From an uncultured Aquabacterium sp. (GTDB taxonomy: Bacteria > Pseudomonadota > Gammaproteobacteria > Burkholderiales > Burkholderiaceae_C), in contig NZ_CAJYGK010000096.1 in the NCBI RefSeq assembly GCF_913773725.1, positions 19,943-83,942 of the forward strand: a stretch of 64,000 nt of DNA. The letters run 5' to 3'. Below, piece after piece: positions 15,670 through 22,456 of the stretch (within the stretch, counting starts at the first letter, position 1; every line of letters starts with the position of its first letter). A program made the position numbers and the translations under genes. Below the pieces are notes generated by a model. It saw only the letters and a program-made list of their open reading frames with translations. It was not told the origin of the DNA and did not search any database.

Positions 15670-16030
15670 TTACTTCTCCGGTTGTTTTGGTTGCCCCTTG
15701 TCGGGGTCGTTCTTAGCTAGTGAAATGCTATCAATAAGCAAGGTTTGCCGCAATTTTTACCGCGTGTTGTCCTCCGACTTAGAGGGGTGGTTGATGGGGT
15801 GTCGAACGGTCGTTCACCCGTGGTGGCGGATCACCGCTTCGACGACTGGGGGCCGGTGTGTGGCCTATGTCACAAATTTCTAGTTGCAAGTAGATTGATT
15901 GCAGTGCTATCTTTGTGCATGCAATTAACGCCGCGTGTAACCGGCGCGGCGAGGTTGCCTAACTGCTCGTTCAACCCGGACGGGTGCTGTGTTTCCAAGA
16001 ATCAGAAGACGACAGGGGAGTGAGAGAACA
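15670..16030. promoter_or_regulatory. Divergent early/repressor promoter region
   Basis: 361 bases without a convincing gene between the Cro-like gene (leftward) and the repressor (rightward). Leftward candidate promoter: TTGCGG-17 bases-TAGCAT (15753-15725). Rightward candidate: TTGCAA-18 bases-TATCTT (15884-15913). Degenerate GCTAGT-like half sites overlap both (GCTAGTGAAATGCTATC near 15715; CTAGTTGCAAGTAGA near 15880). Base composition is AT-richer than the surroundings. Confidence 0.55.
15676..15706 (-). promoter_or_regulatory. Shared phage leader before the Cro-like gene
   Basis: Hairpin CCCC/GGGG (15694-15706), then ACAACCGGAG (15685-15676), then ATG 15669. Confidence 0.65.
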
Positions 16031-16489
16031 ATGGATATTCGCCAGATTCGACTTGCCAATTACCGCGACCTGCTGGTTGCGTTCGCCAACAGCCCGGAAG
16101 AAGCCGGGGCCTCGGACTACGGGCGCCTGAAACGCTTTGCGACCAAGGCCGGTGTCAGTGACCGGATGCTTTCGCACATCAACAACGGCCGGGGGAACCT
16201 CGGCAGCGACCTGTGCCGTCGCATGGAGCAGGGCCTGGGTCTGCCATCCGGTTGGATGGACCAGATGCACGGGCTTGGAGATTCGGCTGGCGTGTCTGAC
16301 GAGGAACAGAGCTTCTTGGAGCTGGCCCTGCAGATGTTTCGGGCAAACCCGTTGAGGGCCACCAAGCTGATGGCGGATCTGGCCTTGTCGTTAAATAGCG
16401 AGCGCGATTCGCACAGTGCTTCCGCAGCAATAGCAAAGGACGGCCAGGAATCAAACGGCCGCGGAGTCCACGGATTCACGGGTCGCTGA
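16031..16489 (+). CDS. Prophage repressor (CI-like HTH protein without peptidase domain)
   Basis: 152 residues. An HTH_3-like domain lies at about 25-75 (LKRFATKAGVSDRMLSHINNGRGNLGSDLCRRMEQGLGLPSGWMD). A short helical tail follows, with no S24 peptidase domain, so RecA-driven self-cleavage as in lambda CI is not expected. It is the only rightward gene in the early half. ATG 16031 is preceded by AGGGGAGTGAGAG. GCTAGT-N5-ACTAGC palindromes near the gene and elsewhere in the prophage are candidate operators. Confidence 0.8.
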   Translation: MDIRQIRLANYRDLLVAFANSPEEAGASDYGRLKRFATKAGVSDRMLSHINNGRGNLGSDLCRRMEQGLGLPSGWMDQMHGLGDSAGVSDEEQSFLELALQMFRANPLRATKLMADLALSLNSERDSHSASAAIAKDGQESNGRGVHGFTGR

Positions 16490-16492
16490 TAC

Positions 16493-16511
16493 TGCTAGTG
16501 CAGAACTAGCA
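16493..16511. promoter_or_regulatory. Palindromic operator candidate 1
   Basis: TGCTAGT-GCAGA-ACTAGCA. The same inner palindrome GCTAGT-N5-ACTAGC recurs at 21144-21160 and 47344-47360 with identical spacing. It lies four bases after the repressor stop. Confidence 0.6.
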
Positions 16512-16537
16512 ATGCTTGTCACACTGCCGGTTCTGTG

Positions 16538-16873
16538 CTAGATTTCCGGCACCATCGGGTGATTGCACCTGACGGGTGTCTTGTTGTCATGTCTTCGCCA
16601 GTCGCCTTCACGGGTGGCTGGCTTTTTTTCTGCGCCGACGCGGAGCCATGGGCTTATCCGGGGGTTGTTGCAAAGTCCGCTGATCGGCGCAGAAAAAAAG
16701 CCCCGGCGAAAGATCGACCGGGGCAAAGTGGTGAGCCGGGACGCATCCCGGTTCGTCACTCTGCCCCAGCACAACCGGAGAGAAGGCTGGGCAGTGGCCG
16801 GACAGCCGGCCAGCGTGACGCCACGGGCGGGGATTTTCTCCCATGCTGGCGCCAGGCTGTTGCGTGCCGTCAC
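16538..16873 (-). CDS. Possible Ash/Icd-like ORF overlapping the C4-like RNA
   Basis: 111 codons from a GTG that overlaps the upstream stop (GTGA). The translation (RRGFFSAP ... GAEKKPATREGDWRRHDNKTP) resembles phage proteins annotated as Ash or host-division-inhibitor (Icd)-like. The frame runs through a structured RNA and an intrinsic terminator, so such annotations may reflect conserved RNA rather than protein. I rate the RNA explanation as more likely. Confidence 0.3.
   Translation of the reverse strand: MTARNSLAPAWEKIPARGVTLAGCPATAQPSLRLCWGRVTNRDASRLTTLPRSIFRRGFFSAPISGLCNNPRISPWLRVGAEKKPATREGDWRRHDNKTPVRCNHPMVPEI
16597..16629 (+). terminator. Intrinsic terminator of the repressor transcript
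   Basis: GCCAGTCGCC pairs with GGTGGCTGGC (ten pairs including wobbles), followed by seven T. It points rightward and ends the repressor mRNA before it enters the C4-like RNA. Confidence 0.75.
16693..16724 (-). terminator. Intrinsic terminator of the C4-like RNA / second left operon
   Basis: Minus-strand GCCCCGG, an 11-base loop, CCGGGGC, then seven T. It faces the repressor terminator at 16597-16629. Their T tracts plus flanks form an 18-bp perfect inverted repeat (16621-16638 / 16684-16701). Confidence 0.8.
16693..16822 (-). ncRNA. C4/CI-like antisense RNA candidate
   Basis: On the minus strand an outer stem CGTCAC/GTGACG (16820-16815 with 16759-16754) encloses two hairpins. Hairpin A is TGGCCGG-CTGT-CCGGCCA (16812-16795). 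Hairpin B is CCCAGC/GCTGGG (16791-16786 with 16770-16765) with the loop CTTCTCTCCGGTTGT. A further hairpin, CCGGGA-TGCG-TCCCGG, can compete with the outer stem. A terminator follows: GCCCCGG/CCGGGGC plus seven T. The hairpin-B loop is the exact complement of ACAACCGGAG, which precedes seven or more leftward phage genes (int has one mismatch). Layout and logic match C4 RNA of P1/P7 and CI RNA of P4. The 5' end and promoter are not visible; it may be processed from the operon. Confidence 0.7.
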
Positions 16874-17073
16874 TTCGCGGCCACCATGCGCACGTACTGG
16901 CTGGCGGCGCATTCGCCTGCTGCGCGCAGGCGGTGGCGGCTGATGAAGGTGTCCGCCGCGATCACCAGCGTGGCCAGGCGGGCCGGGTCGGGCAGGTCGT
17001 CGTGGTCGTGTCGTCGCATCCATGCGCGGAATTTGTCCTTGAGTCGAATGGGGATCGGGTTGCTGCGGTTCAT
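16870..17073 (-). CDS. Small basic phage protein
   Basis: 67 residues, starting MNRSNPIPIRLKDKFRAWMRRHDHDD and then helical. Basic and histidine-rich, possibly nucleic-acid binding, but not recognised. A strong ribosome site (AGGGAGG) precedes the ATG. Confidence 0.65.
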   Translation of the reverse strand: MNRSNPIPIRLKDKFRAWMRRHDHDDLPDPARLATLVIAADTFISRHRLRAAGECAASQYVRMVAAK

Positions 17074-17138
17074 GTCGTGGTTCCTCCCTGGTTTGTTCGG
17101 GTCGGGTCAAAGGTTCAGGTGGTGGCGGGCGGTGGCGG

Positions 17139-17471
17139 TCATGCTGTCTTGGCCTCGGCTGCTGCGATGGCGCACAGGTGCGCGGTGGCGTCGTGCTCGG
17201 CGTCCTGCTGCTCCATGATGGCCACCATGTTGTCGATGGCCTTCTGGATGCGCTCGATCTCCTTGTGGGCCAGGGCGATGGCTTGCATGAACTCATGCCC
17301 CTTGCCCTCGGCGCACCAGTCGGCGCCATCCTTGGTGCACGTGACAATCTCGCCGAACGTGATCCCACCAAGGGTGTTTGTGTGCGGCCGGTGGTAGGTC
17401 ACGCCATTGGGGATGCGGTAGGTGCGCGCCAGGCGCTGCTGCAGGGTGGTCTTCGGTGCTTGAACAGTCAT
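17139..17471 (-). CDS. Hypothetical phage protein
   Basis: 110 residues. A beta-like start (ARTYRIPNGVTYHRPHTNTLGGITFGEIVTCTKDGADW) is followed by a long helix (AIALAHKEIERIQKAIDNMVAIMEQQDAEHDATAHLC). Not recognised. The ATG overlaps the upstream stop (ATGA). Confidence 0.65.
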   Translation of the reverse strand: MTVQAPKTTLQQRLARTYRIPNGVTYHRPHTNTLGGITFGEIVTCTKDGADWCAEGKGHEFMQAIALAHKEIERIQKAIDNMVAIMEQQDAEHDATAHLCAIAAAEAKTA

Positions 17472-17707
17472 CGTTGTGTCCTTTCGTCAGTAGATGGCGC
17501 AGGGTTCTCCGGTTGTGTGGGTGCTTTGGTGCACTGGTGGCACATGCAGCGCATGCCGGCCAGCTTCTGCTTGGTGCCGGCGCGGTACGCCTCATCGGCC
17601 ACGCGCTTGCTGATTCGGTTTTCGGTGTAGAGGCGCAGGAAGGTGCGCATGTCGGCGTGATAGCCGGCTATGCGCATCCAGGCCAGAACGTCGGCCCTGT
17701 TGCTCAT
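17468..17707 (-). CDS. Hypothetical phage protein with CxC-x2-C motif
   Basis: 79 residues, with the helical ADVLAWMRIAGYHADMRTFLRLYTENRISKRVADEAYRAG and then MRCMCHQCTKAP, a possible metal site. The gene contains an internal ACAACCGGAG (17516-17507) about 36 bases before the next start, a possible remnant of the shared leader. Function unknown. Confidence 0.6.
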   Translation of the reverse strand: MSNRADVLAWMRIAGYHADMRTFLRLYTENRISKRVADEAYRAGTKQKLAGMRCMCHQCTKAPTQPENPAPSTDERTQR

Positions 17708-17711
17708 CGCA

Positions 17712-18566
17712 TCAGTGCGCGGCGTAGGTCCACTTGCCGTCGGCCGTCTGGTTGCCCAGCGGCTCGCGCTTGATCTGGCCGTCCTCGCCGATGGTTTCGA
17801 TGAAGGGGGCGGTGACCTCCACCGTCTTCGGGTGCAGCCACATGACGGTCTGTGACAGGCCCGCCAGGCCGTGCTCGCCCATGGGAATGTCCACCGGGCT
17901 CTCGCCGCTCGGGCGGTCGGCCACCAGCAGGATGCGGCCGGCCAGGGGCTCGGGGTAGAAGGGCGTCAGGCAGAACGACTGTTCGCTCCAGTCCTTCAAC
18001 AGCCCTTCCTCGTCGATCCAGGCCGTCAGGCGGATCTGATCGGCGCCGCGGCCGGCGTGGCCCACGTCGATGGCCTCCACCCAATTGCAGCCGATGAGCT
18101 GATACAGCCCATCGGGGCCATCGAGCTGGCCTGTCGTGCGCACAAACTGAACAGCCCTGGCCACGGGGTCGATGAGCACGGCGCGCACCAGCTTGGTGCG
18201 AGATTCCCCCTCGTTTTGCGCTTCTAAGGGTTTACCCTGACCATCGCGGGACGCGCCAGAATCGCCAGGATCGCGTTTTTCTTGGTCAGGGGATGCCATG
18301 GCCTTGGCATGGTCAGAAAAACGCGCTGCAGGCTCGTTTTCGCTGCCTGCAAGGGTCGCCCCATGGTCTGCCAGGGCTGCAGTCACGCCCTTCTCTGCAT
18401 AGGCTATGGCGTGTTTAATGCTGCGCGTACACCAATCGGGGTATTCAAACCCAGGCACAGCCACAGCCAGGGCGTCGCGCAGCCGGCTGTCGTCGTCGTA
18501 TTCGGTGCCGATCTCCAGGTCGGCCGGGTAGGTCTTGAGGGTCTGGATCGCTTCGTTGCGGTTCAT
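17712..18566 (-). CDS. DUF3846-like phage protein
   Basis: 284 residues. The N-terminal 110 are helical and linker-like, including GSENEPAARFSDH. The C-terminal half (LVRAVLIDPVARAVQFV ... LYQLIGCNWVEAIDVGHAG ... IRLTAWIDEEGLLKD) fits the DUF3846 domain found in phage and plasmid proteins of unknown role. ATG 18566 follows the shared hairpin plus ACAACCGGAG leader; the longer upstream open frame is antisense-like noise inside the VWA gene. Confidence 0.65.
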   Translation of the reverse strand: MNRNEAIQTLKTYPADLEIGTEYDDDSRLRDALAVAVPGFEYPDWCTRSIKHAIAYAEKGVTAALADHGATLAGSENEPAARFSDHAKAMASPDQEKRDPGDSGASRDGQGKPLEAQNEGESRTKLVRAVLIDPVARAVQFVRTTGQLDGPDGLYQLIGCNWVEAIDVGHAGRGADQIRLTAWIDEEGLLKDWSEQSFCLTPFYPEPLAGRILLVADRPSGESPVDIPMGEHGLAGLSQTVMWLHPKTVEVTAPFIETIGEDGQIKREPLGNQTADGKWTYAAH

Positions 18567-18573
18567 GTTGGAT

Positions 18574-18611
18574 CTCCGGTTGTTTGATGGCGCCCCGGTC
18601 TTTGCCGGGGC
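18574..18611 (-). promoter_or_regulatory. Shared phage leader before the DUF3846-like gene
   Basis: Hairpin GCCCCGG/CCGGGGC (18592-18611), then ACAACCGGAG (18583-18574), then ATG 18566. Both the hairpin and its ACAGCCCCGG flank closely copy the mazG leader at 8213-8250. Confidence 0.7.
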
Positions 18612-18619
18612 TGTTGGGA

Positions 18620-19564
18620 TCAGGCGGCTTGCCGCTCCATTTCGTGCATCACGCGCACGACGGCCAGGGCCGAGTCGATGGACTTCTGGCAGGCTGCTTT
18701 GGTCAGCACGTCGGCGCCGATGCGCAGCACCGGCTCGCCCAGCTCGCCAATGAGCTGCTGGTGCAGCCAGTCGCCCAGCAGCTCGCCGGCACCGCCCAGG
18801 GATTCGCATTGCGGCTGCCCCTCGGTGGCGAAGTGCCAGGGGTGCAGATAGCGGCGCTTGAAGCCAGGGGCCACCAGCACAGAAGCCAGTGAGCAAAGAT
18901 CCAGCGGCGCGTCGTAGTGCTTGACGGGCACCACGGCTGCCACGCCCTCGTTGCCCTGCCGGCCATCGGCGTCGTTGACGCCCACCGCGCAGTTGACGGC
19001 CAGGATCTGCACCTGATAGCCGGCTTCCTCCAGGGCGTCGGACAGCTTGAGGGCTGCCACGCCGCGCCACGCCAGGGCGTCGGCTTTCTGGAACCATGGG
19101 CACGACAGGTCGCACATCAGGGTGATGCGCCGGGGTGCGCGGCTCTGGCGCTTGCCCATGCGGCTCCAGGCTGTGTCGAGCTTGCCGGCGTACACGCGGT
19201 GAATGTCCAGCTCGTCGCCCTGGTCGGCCCACTCGCGGCGGCGCTTGATGCTCACCGGCTCGGGCAGCTCGGCGGCAGCCAGTTGCGAGATCATCGCGGC
19301 GCCATCGGCCCAGCCCTCACGCATGCGCTGTTCCAGCGTCTGCAGGTCCGGCGCGCCCAGCCAGTCCTGGCGGTTCAGCGAGACTTTGCCCAGGCCAGGC
19401 ACCTTGCCGCTGCGCTGTTCGCGGCTGCAGCTCTCCAGGGTGAGGGCCAACGCATATTGCGCGTTGTACTCATCCGGCAGTGGCGTGTTGACCGCATCGA
19501 GCAGGTCGGTGAAGCGGCGCAGCCGCACCTTGTAGCGGCCGGCCTTGTGTTCGGTTTCGATCAT
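18620..19564 (-). CDS. VWA-like partner of the MoxR-type ATPase
   Basis: 314 residues. The middle strand RRITLMCDLSCPWFQKADALAWRGVAALKLSDALEEAGYQVQILAVN (about 145-190) resembles a von Willebrand A fold with a partial metal site (DxS at 152-154). Phage proteins of this type are listed under DUF7192. The gene follows the MoxR-like ATPase directly, the usual genetic pairing of MoxR ATPases with VWA proteins such as CobS/CobT. A role in remodelling a metalloprotein or phage/host complex is inferred only. Confidence 0.6.
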   Translation of the reverse strand: MIETEHKAGRYKVRLRRFTDLLDAVNTPLPDEYNAQYALALTLESCSREQRSGKVPGLGKVSLNRQDWLGAPDLQTLEQRMREGWADGAAMISQLAAAELPEPVSIKRRREWADQGDELDIHRVYAGKLDTAWSRMGKRQSRAPRRITLMCDLSCPWFQKADALAWRGVAALKLSDALEEAGYQVQILAVNCAVGVNDADGRQGNEGVAAVVPVKHYDAPLDLCSLASVLVAPGFKRRYLHPWHFATEGQPQCESLGGAGELLGDWLHQQLIGELGEPVLRIGADVLTKAACQKSIDSALAVVRVMHEMERQAA

Positions 19565-19575
19565 GGTGTAGCCCC

Positions 19576-20894
19576 TCAGTAGGTGACGATCTTGGAAACT
19601 TCCTCGGCCTTCCAGCCCAGGAAGAAGGTGTCTTTGACTTCCTCCAGCGACTCGCCGGCTGCCATCAGCTTGGTGCTGTCGAGCAGGAACCGGGTGGACA
19701 GCACGCGGCGCATCTGGTTGCGGGTGATGCAGTCGCGCACCTGACGCGCCCAGGCCAGCAGCTCGGGGTTGACCGCCTGCTTCTCAAACTCGGCGTCGTA
19801 GTCCAGCGCCAGGGTGCCGGCGCGGAAACGGTCAATCGTTGCCTCGTCGAGCTGGTTGCGCCCGGCGTAGACCGACGTGCCGCCCTTGCCGTAGGTGTTC
19901 GCCGCGGCGATGCAAACGAAGTCGGGATGGCGGATCACTTCGGTGCGGCCCACGCGCTGCGGCAGGTTGAACCGGCCGTTGGCCAGCGCCTGGTTGAGCC
20001 ACAGCAGCATGTTTTCGTCGGCCGCGTCGATCTCGTCGAGCAGGAACACGCCGCCGTTTTCGTAGATGCGCACGAAGTCGCTTTCCACGTACTCAAACGA
20101 GCCGCCGTCGCCGGTCGGCAGCAGCCAGCCCTGCAGGGCCGACTCGCTCATCCCGGCCGAGCACGAAACCGACGCGAAGGGGCGCTGCAGGGCTTGCGCA
20201 ACCTGCGCGGCCAGGTGCGTCTTGCCGCAGCCGGCGGGGCCAGGTGCGTCTTGCCGCAGCCGGCGGGGCCGACCAGTAGCTGATTGACGCCAGCCGCTGC
20301 GCGGCGCAGCACCTTGGCGAATTCCGGCCGGGTGTAGCCGTCGAGCTTGACGGGCTCCAGGTCGTTGATCTTCACCACGACCTCACGCGCCGGCATGCCG
20401 TCGAGCTTGCGCTGCACCATGTCGAGGATGGCGCCGTAGTTCTTGGCGCCAAGATCCTCGGCCCGCTCCAGCACGTCGGCAATCATCGGCTCCACGATGG
20501 CCCGCACGTCGGACTCGCTCACGGTCGCCTTGCCCTTGCTCATGAGCTTGGCCAGCATCGCGGCCACTTCGGTGACTTCGGGGGCGGGCTCGGCGGCCGT
20601 CTGGTCTTCCTCCCAATCGGCAGCGTCGGCGGTGACGTTGCCGGCCTCATCGACTGCCAGGCTCACTTCGTCGGCGTCGATCAGCCAGTCCTCGGCCACG
20701 AATTGCTCCGCCTCGGCTTCGCATGCACGCTTGGCAGCATCCAGCAGTTGCTCGGTCGTGAAGCCGCGCAGCATCGCCAGCAGCTCCGGCTTGGTCACTC
20801 GCGCCCAATCGCGCTTGATTCCAAGCTGTTGCGCAATTTGAATTGCGCCATCCTTGGTCATATTGCCGAAATCGAAAGTCTTGGTGTTTTGCAT
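19576..20894 (-). pseudogene. MoxR/CobS-type AAA+ ATPase, split by a 29-bp tandem duplication
   Basis: Two frames together give one ATPase: an N-terminal helical part, then GPAGCGKTH (Walker A), and in the other frame MSESALQGWLLPTGDGGSF, FLLDEIDAADENMLLWLNQAL (Walker B), IAAANTYGKG (sensor 1) and a lid. The frame breaks inside a 29-bp unit repeated exactly at 20209-20237 and 20238-20266, just after the Walker A lysine. Removing one copy restores 429 residues. As it stands, the first product stops at 20148. An ATG overlapping that stop (ATGA, 20151) could restart the second half, so two coupled polypeptides remain possible. The start ATG 20894 follows the shared leader. Confidence 0.85.
20209..20266. 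repeat. 29-bp perfect tandem duplication
   Basis: A unit beginning GGCCAGGTGCG and ending GCCGGCGG occurs twice without a mismatch, and four further bases also match. 29 is not a multiple of three, so it shifts the frame of the AAA+ gene. This is either a recent mutation or an assembly artefact. Confidence 0.95.
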
Positions 20895-20901
20895 CTGATT
20901 T

Positions 20902-20937
20902 CTCCGGTTGTTTGAAAACATCCAGCGTCATTGCTGG
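20902..20937 (-). promoter_or_regulatory. Shared phage leader before the AAA+ ATPase
   Basis: Hairpin CCAGC/GCTGG (20922-20937), then ACAACCGGAG (20911-20902), then ATG 20894. Confidence 0.65.
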
Positions 20938-21393
20938 TGCATGGGCATCACTGCTACCCATGCACAAGCAATGCACACATTGCTCGGGTCAATCTTGGCC
21001 ACCGCCCCGTTGCCGGGTGGCGGGAGGGGATTTCATCCCTCCGGGCATAGGGCCGAAGCCCATCAAAGCCGTCCTTGGTGCGTCGCCGTCCCGGCGTTGC
21101 GTCGTGCTTCACAGCAGTTGGTGACTGAACTATGCCAGCAAATGCTAGTGGCGCACTAGCATTGCACCCCATGAATGTGGGGTTTTGTTGCAAAAAACAC
21201 ACAAATTGGCCCTTTGTGGCCAGGAATTAAGGGTTAACCCCTGAATTTAGGGCTGATGCCAGGAAAAGGGGTTTTCTCGCCAGGGTGGGCAGATACCCCC
21301 TGAAACACCGCCCGGCCGATGAATCGGTGGGGTATTCGATCCGGGCTCATATTCCCCCGGTTTGTTTTCTCTGGATCTGAAAGGAACCCATAT
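20938..21393. promoter_or_regulatory. Divergent control region between second left operon and late operon
   Basis: About 456 bases with no convincing gene. It contains the perfect palindrome at 21141-21163, a terminator-like hairpin CCCCATGAATGTGGGG plus TTTTG (about 21167-21186), the palindrome GGGTTAACCC (21231-21240), and several GC hairpins before the 21394 gene. Both the leftward ATPase operon and the rightward late operon must start here, but no strong consensus promoter is seen. Confidence 0.55.
21141..21163. promoter_or_regulatory. Palindromic operator candidate 2
   Basis: AATGCTAGT-GGCGC-ACTAGCATT, nine perfect pairs around a 5-base centre. It is the best copy of the GCTAGT-N5-ACTAGC element and sits about 250 bases upstream of the ATPase operon. 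Confidence 0.65.
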
Positions 21394-21543
21394 ATGGCTA
21401 TCGGCAAGAAGGCTGCAGCCCGCAAGGCCGCGAAGGCGCCGGCCGCAAAGAAGGCCACCAAGGCCACGGTGTCGAAGAAGGCTGCCGGCGGCAAGAAGCC
21501 CGCAGGCCGCAAGGGCGGCGCCGCGAAGTCGAGCGACAAGTAA
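21394..21543 (+). CDS. Lys/Ala-rich histone-H1-like small protein
   Basis: 49 residues made almost only of K, A, G, S and T (MAIGKKAAARKAAKAPAAKK...). It is strongly basic, like H1/Hc1-type tails or phage DNA-condensing peptides. AAGGA lies ten bases before the ATG. The longer upstream in-frame start is rejected because it has no ribosome site and a different composition. Confidence 0.7.
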   Translation: MAIGKKAAARKAAKAPAAKKATKATVSKKAAGGKKPAGRKGGAAKSSDK

Positions 21544-21587
21544 CCCATCCGGCCCGGCCAGTCCGGGCCTGACACACAGGAGCGAAC

Positions 21588-21755
21588 ATGCCCACCGCAA
21601 CCGAACCGCGCCCGCAAGGCGCCAACCGCGCCCAGCGCCTGGCCAGTGCCAAGGCCCGCGGCGTGCCGTCGAAGTACATGACGCCCAACCCCAAGGCCGC
21701 ACAGAAGAAGCTGGCCGGCAAGAAGGGCAAGGCCGCCAGCGGCTCCGACAAGTGA
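21588..21755 (+). CDS. Second small basic protein (55 residues)
   Basis: A short frame, MPTATEPRPQGANRAQRLASAK, then KYMTPNPKAAQKKLAGKKGKAASGSDK. It shares the Lys/Ala-rich tail and the ending S-DK with the preceding gene, so the two may be diverged copies. AGGAG lies four bases before the ATG, with a GGCCCGG/CCGGGCC hairpin between the two genes. Confidence 0.65.
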   Translation: MPTATEPRPQGANRAQRLASAKARGVPSKYMTPNPKAAQKKLAGKKGKAASGSDK

Positions 21756-21763
21756 GCTAGGCC

Positions 21764-22456
21764 ATGGGAGTCAACGTCGAAAACACCATCGCGGACATGA
21801 AGCGGCTCGCCAAGACCCACGACCGTGTGTGCGTTGGCTTCTCTGGCGGCAAGGACAGCCTGGTGTGCCTGGATCTGGCTGTCCGTTTCTTCTCGGAGGT
21901 CGTGCCGTTCTGCATGTACCTGGTTCCCGATCTGGACTGCGACCGTCAGCGCACGGCCATCGCCAAGGAACGCTATGGCCTGGATGTGCACTTCTTCCCG
22001 CATCCGGTGTCGCTCAACTACCTGCAAGGCGGCTACTACTGCGACTTCCTGCCCTTCCTCCAGGCGATGCCGGAGGTGCACCCCTGGACCTACTACAAGG
22101 GGATGATGGGGCGCATGGGCTGCACGCTCATGATCGACGGCATGAAGAAGGCCGACGGGTCGTTCCGCCGCCGCAAGCTGGCCACGGAAACCGAGGAGGA
22201 AAAGCGCATGACCTTCCGGCCGCTGAAACAGTGGCTCAAGTGGGAGGTGCTTTCCTACCTCAAGGCCCGCGACATTCCGCTGCCCAAGAGTCACACCAAC
22301 ACGGCCGCCGGCAACAGCGGCACGTCGCTGCAGGTGCAGGAGGTGCTGACGCTGCACGACTACTACCCGGCCGACTACGAGAAGGTGCGGGCGATCTTCC
22401 CCTACGTCGATGCCATCGTGGCTCGGCGTGAGTTCTTCGGACTGACCGATGGCTGA
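21764..22456 (+). CDS. PAPS-reductase-family (PP-loop) protein, IbrA-like
   Basis: 230 residues. The PP-loop SGGKDS is at 27-32, followed by MYLVPDLDCDRQR and conserved aromatic-rich segments (GGYYCDFLPF, TYYKGMMGRMGC). The family adenylates or transfers sulfur; phage members (IbrA-like, also DndC relatives) pair with ParB-like proteins. It overlaps the ParB-like gene by eight bases. It probably acts in regulation or DNA modification rather than sulfate assimilation, as no sulfite-pathway gene is near. Confidence 0.8.
   Translation: MGVNVENTIADMKRLAKTHDRVCVGFSGGKDSLVCLDLAVRFFSEVVPFCMYLVPDLDCDRQRTAIAKERYGLDVHFFPHPVSLNYLQGGYYCDFLPFLQAMPEVHPWTYYKGMMGRMGCTLMIDGMKKADGSFRRRKLATETEEEKRMTFRPLKQWLKWEVLSYLKARDIPLPKSHTNTAAGNSGTSLQVQEVLTLHDYYPADYEKVRAIFPYVDAIVARREFFGLTDG

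Noticed and set aside
15745..16023. 92-codon plus-strand frame in the divergent promoter region
   Set aside because: No ribosome site, odd composition and it overlaps the repressor leader; taken as non-coding.
17074..17138. 10-codon frame starting at an ATGA overlap
   Set aside because: Too short to support; may only be a coupling leader for the next gene.
17507..17516. A ninth functional ACAACCGGAG leader
   Set aside because: It lies inside a coding frame 36 bases before the next start, where another ribosome site is better placed; counted only as a possible remnant.
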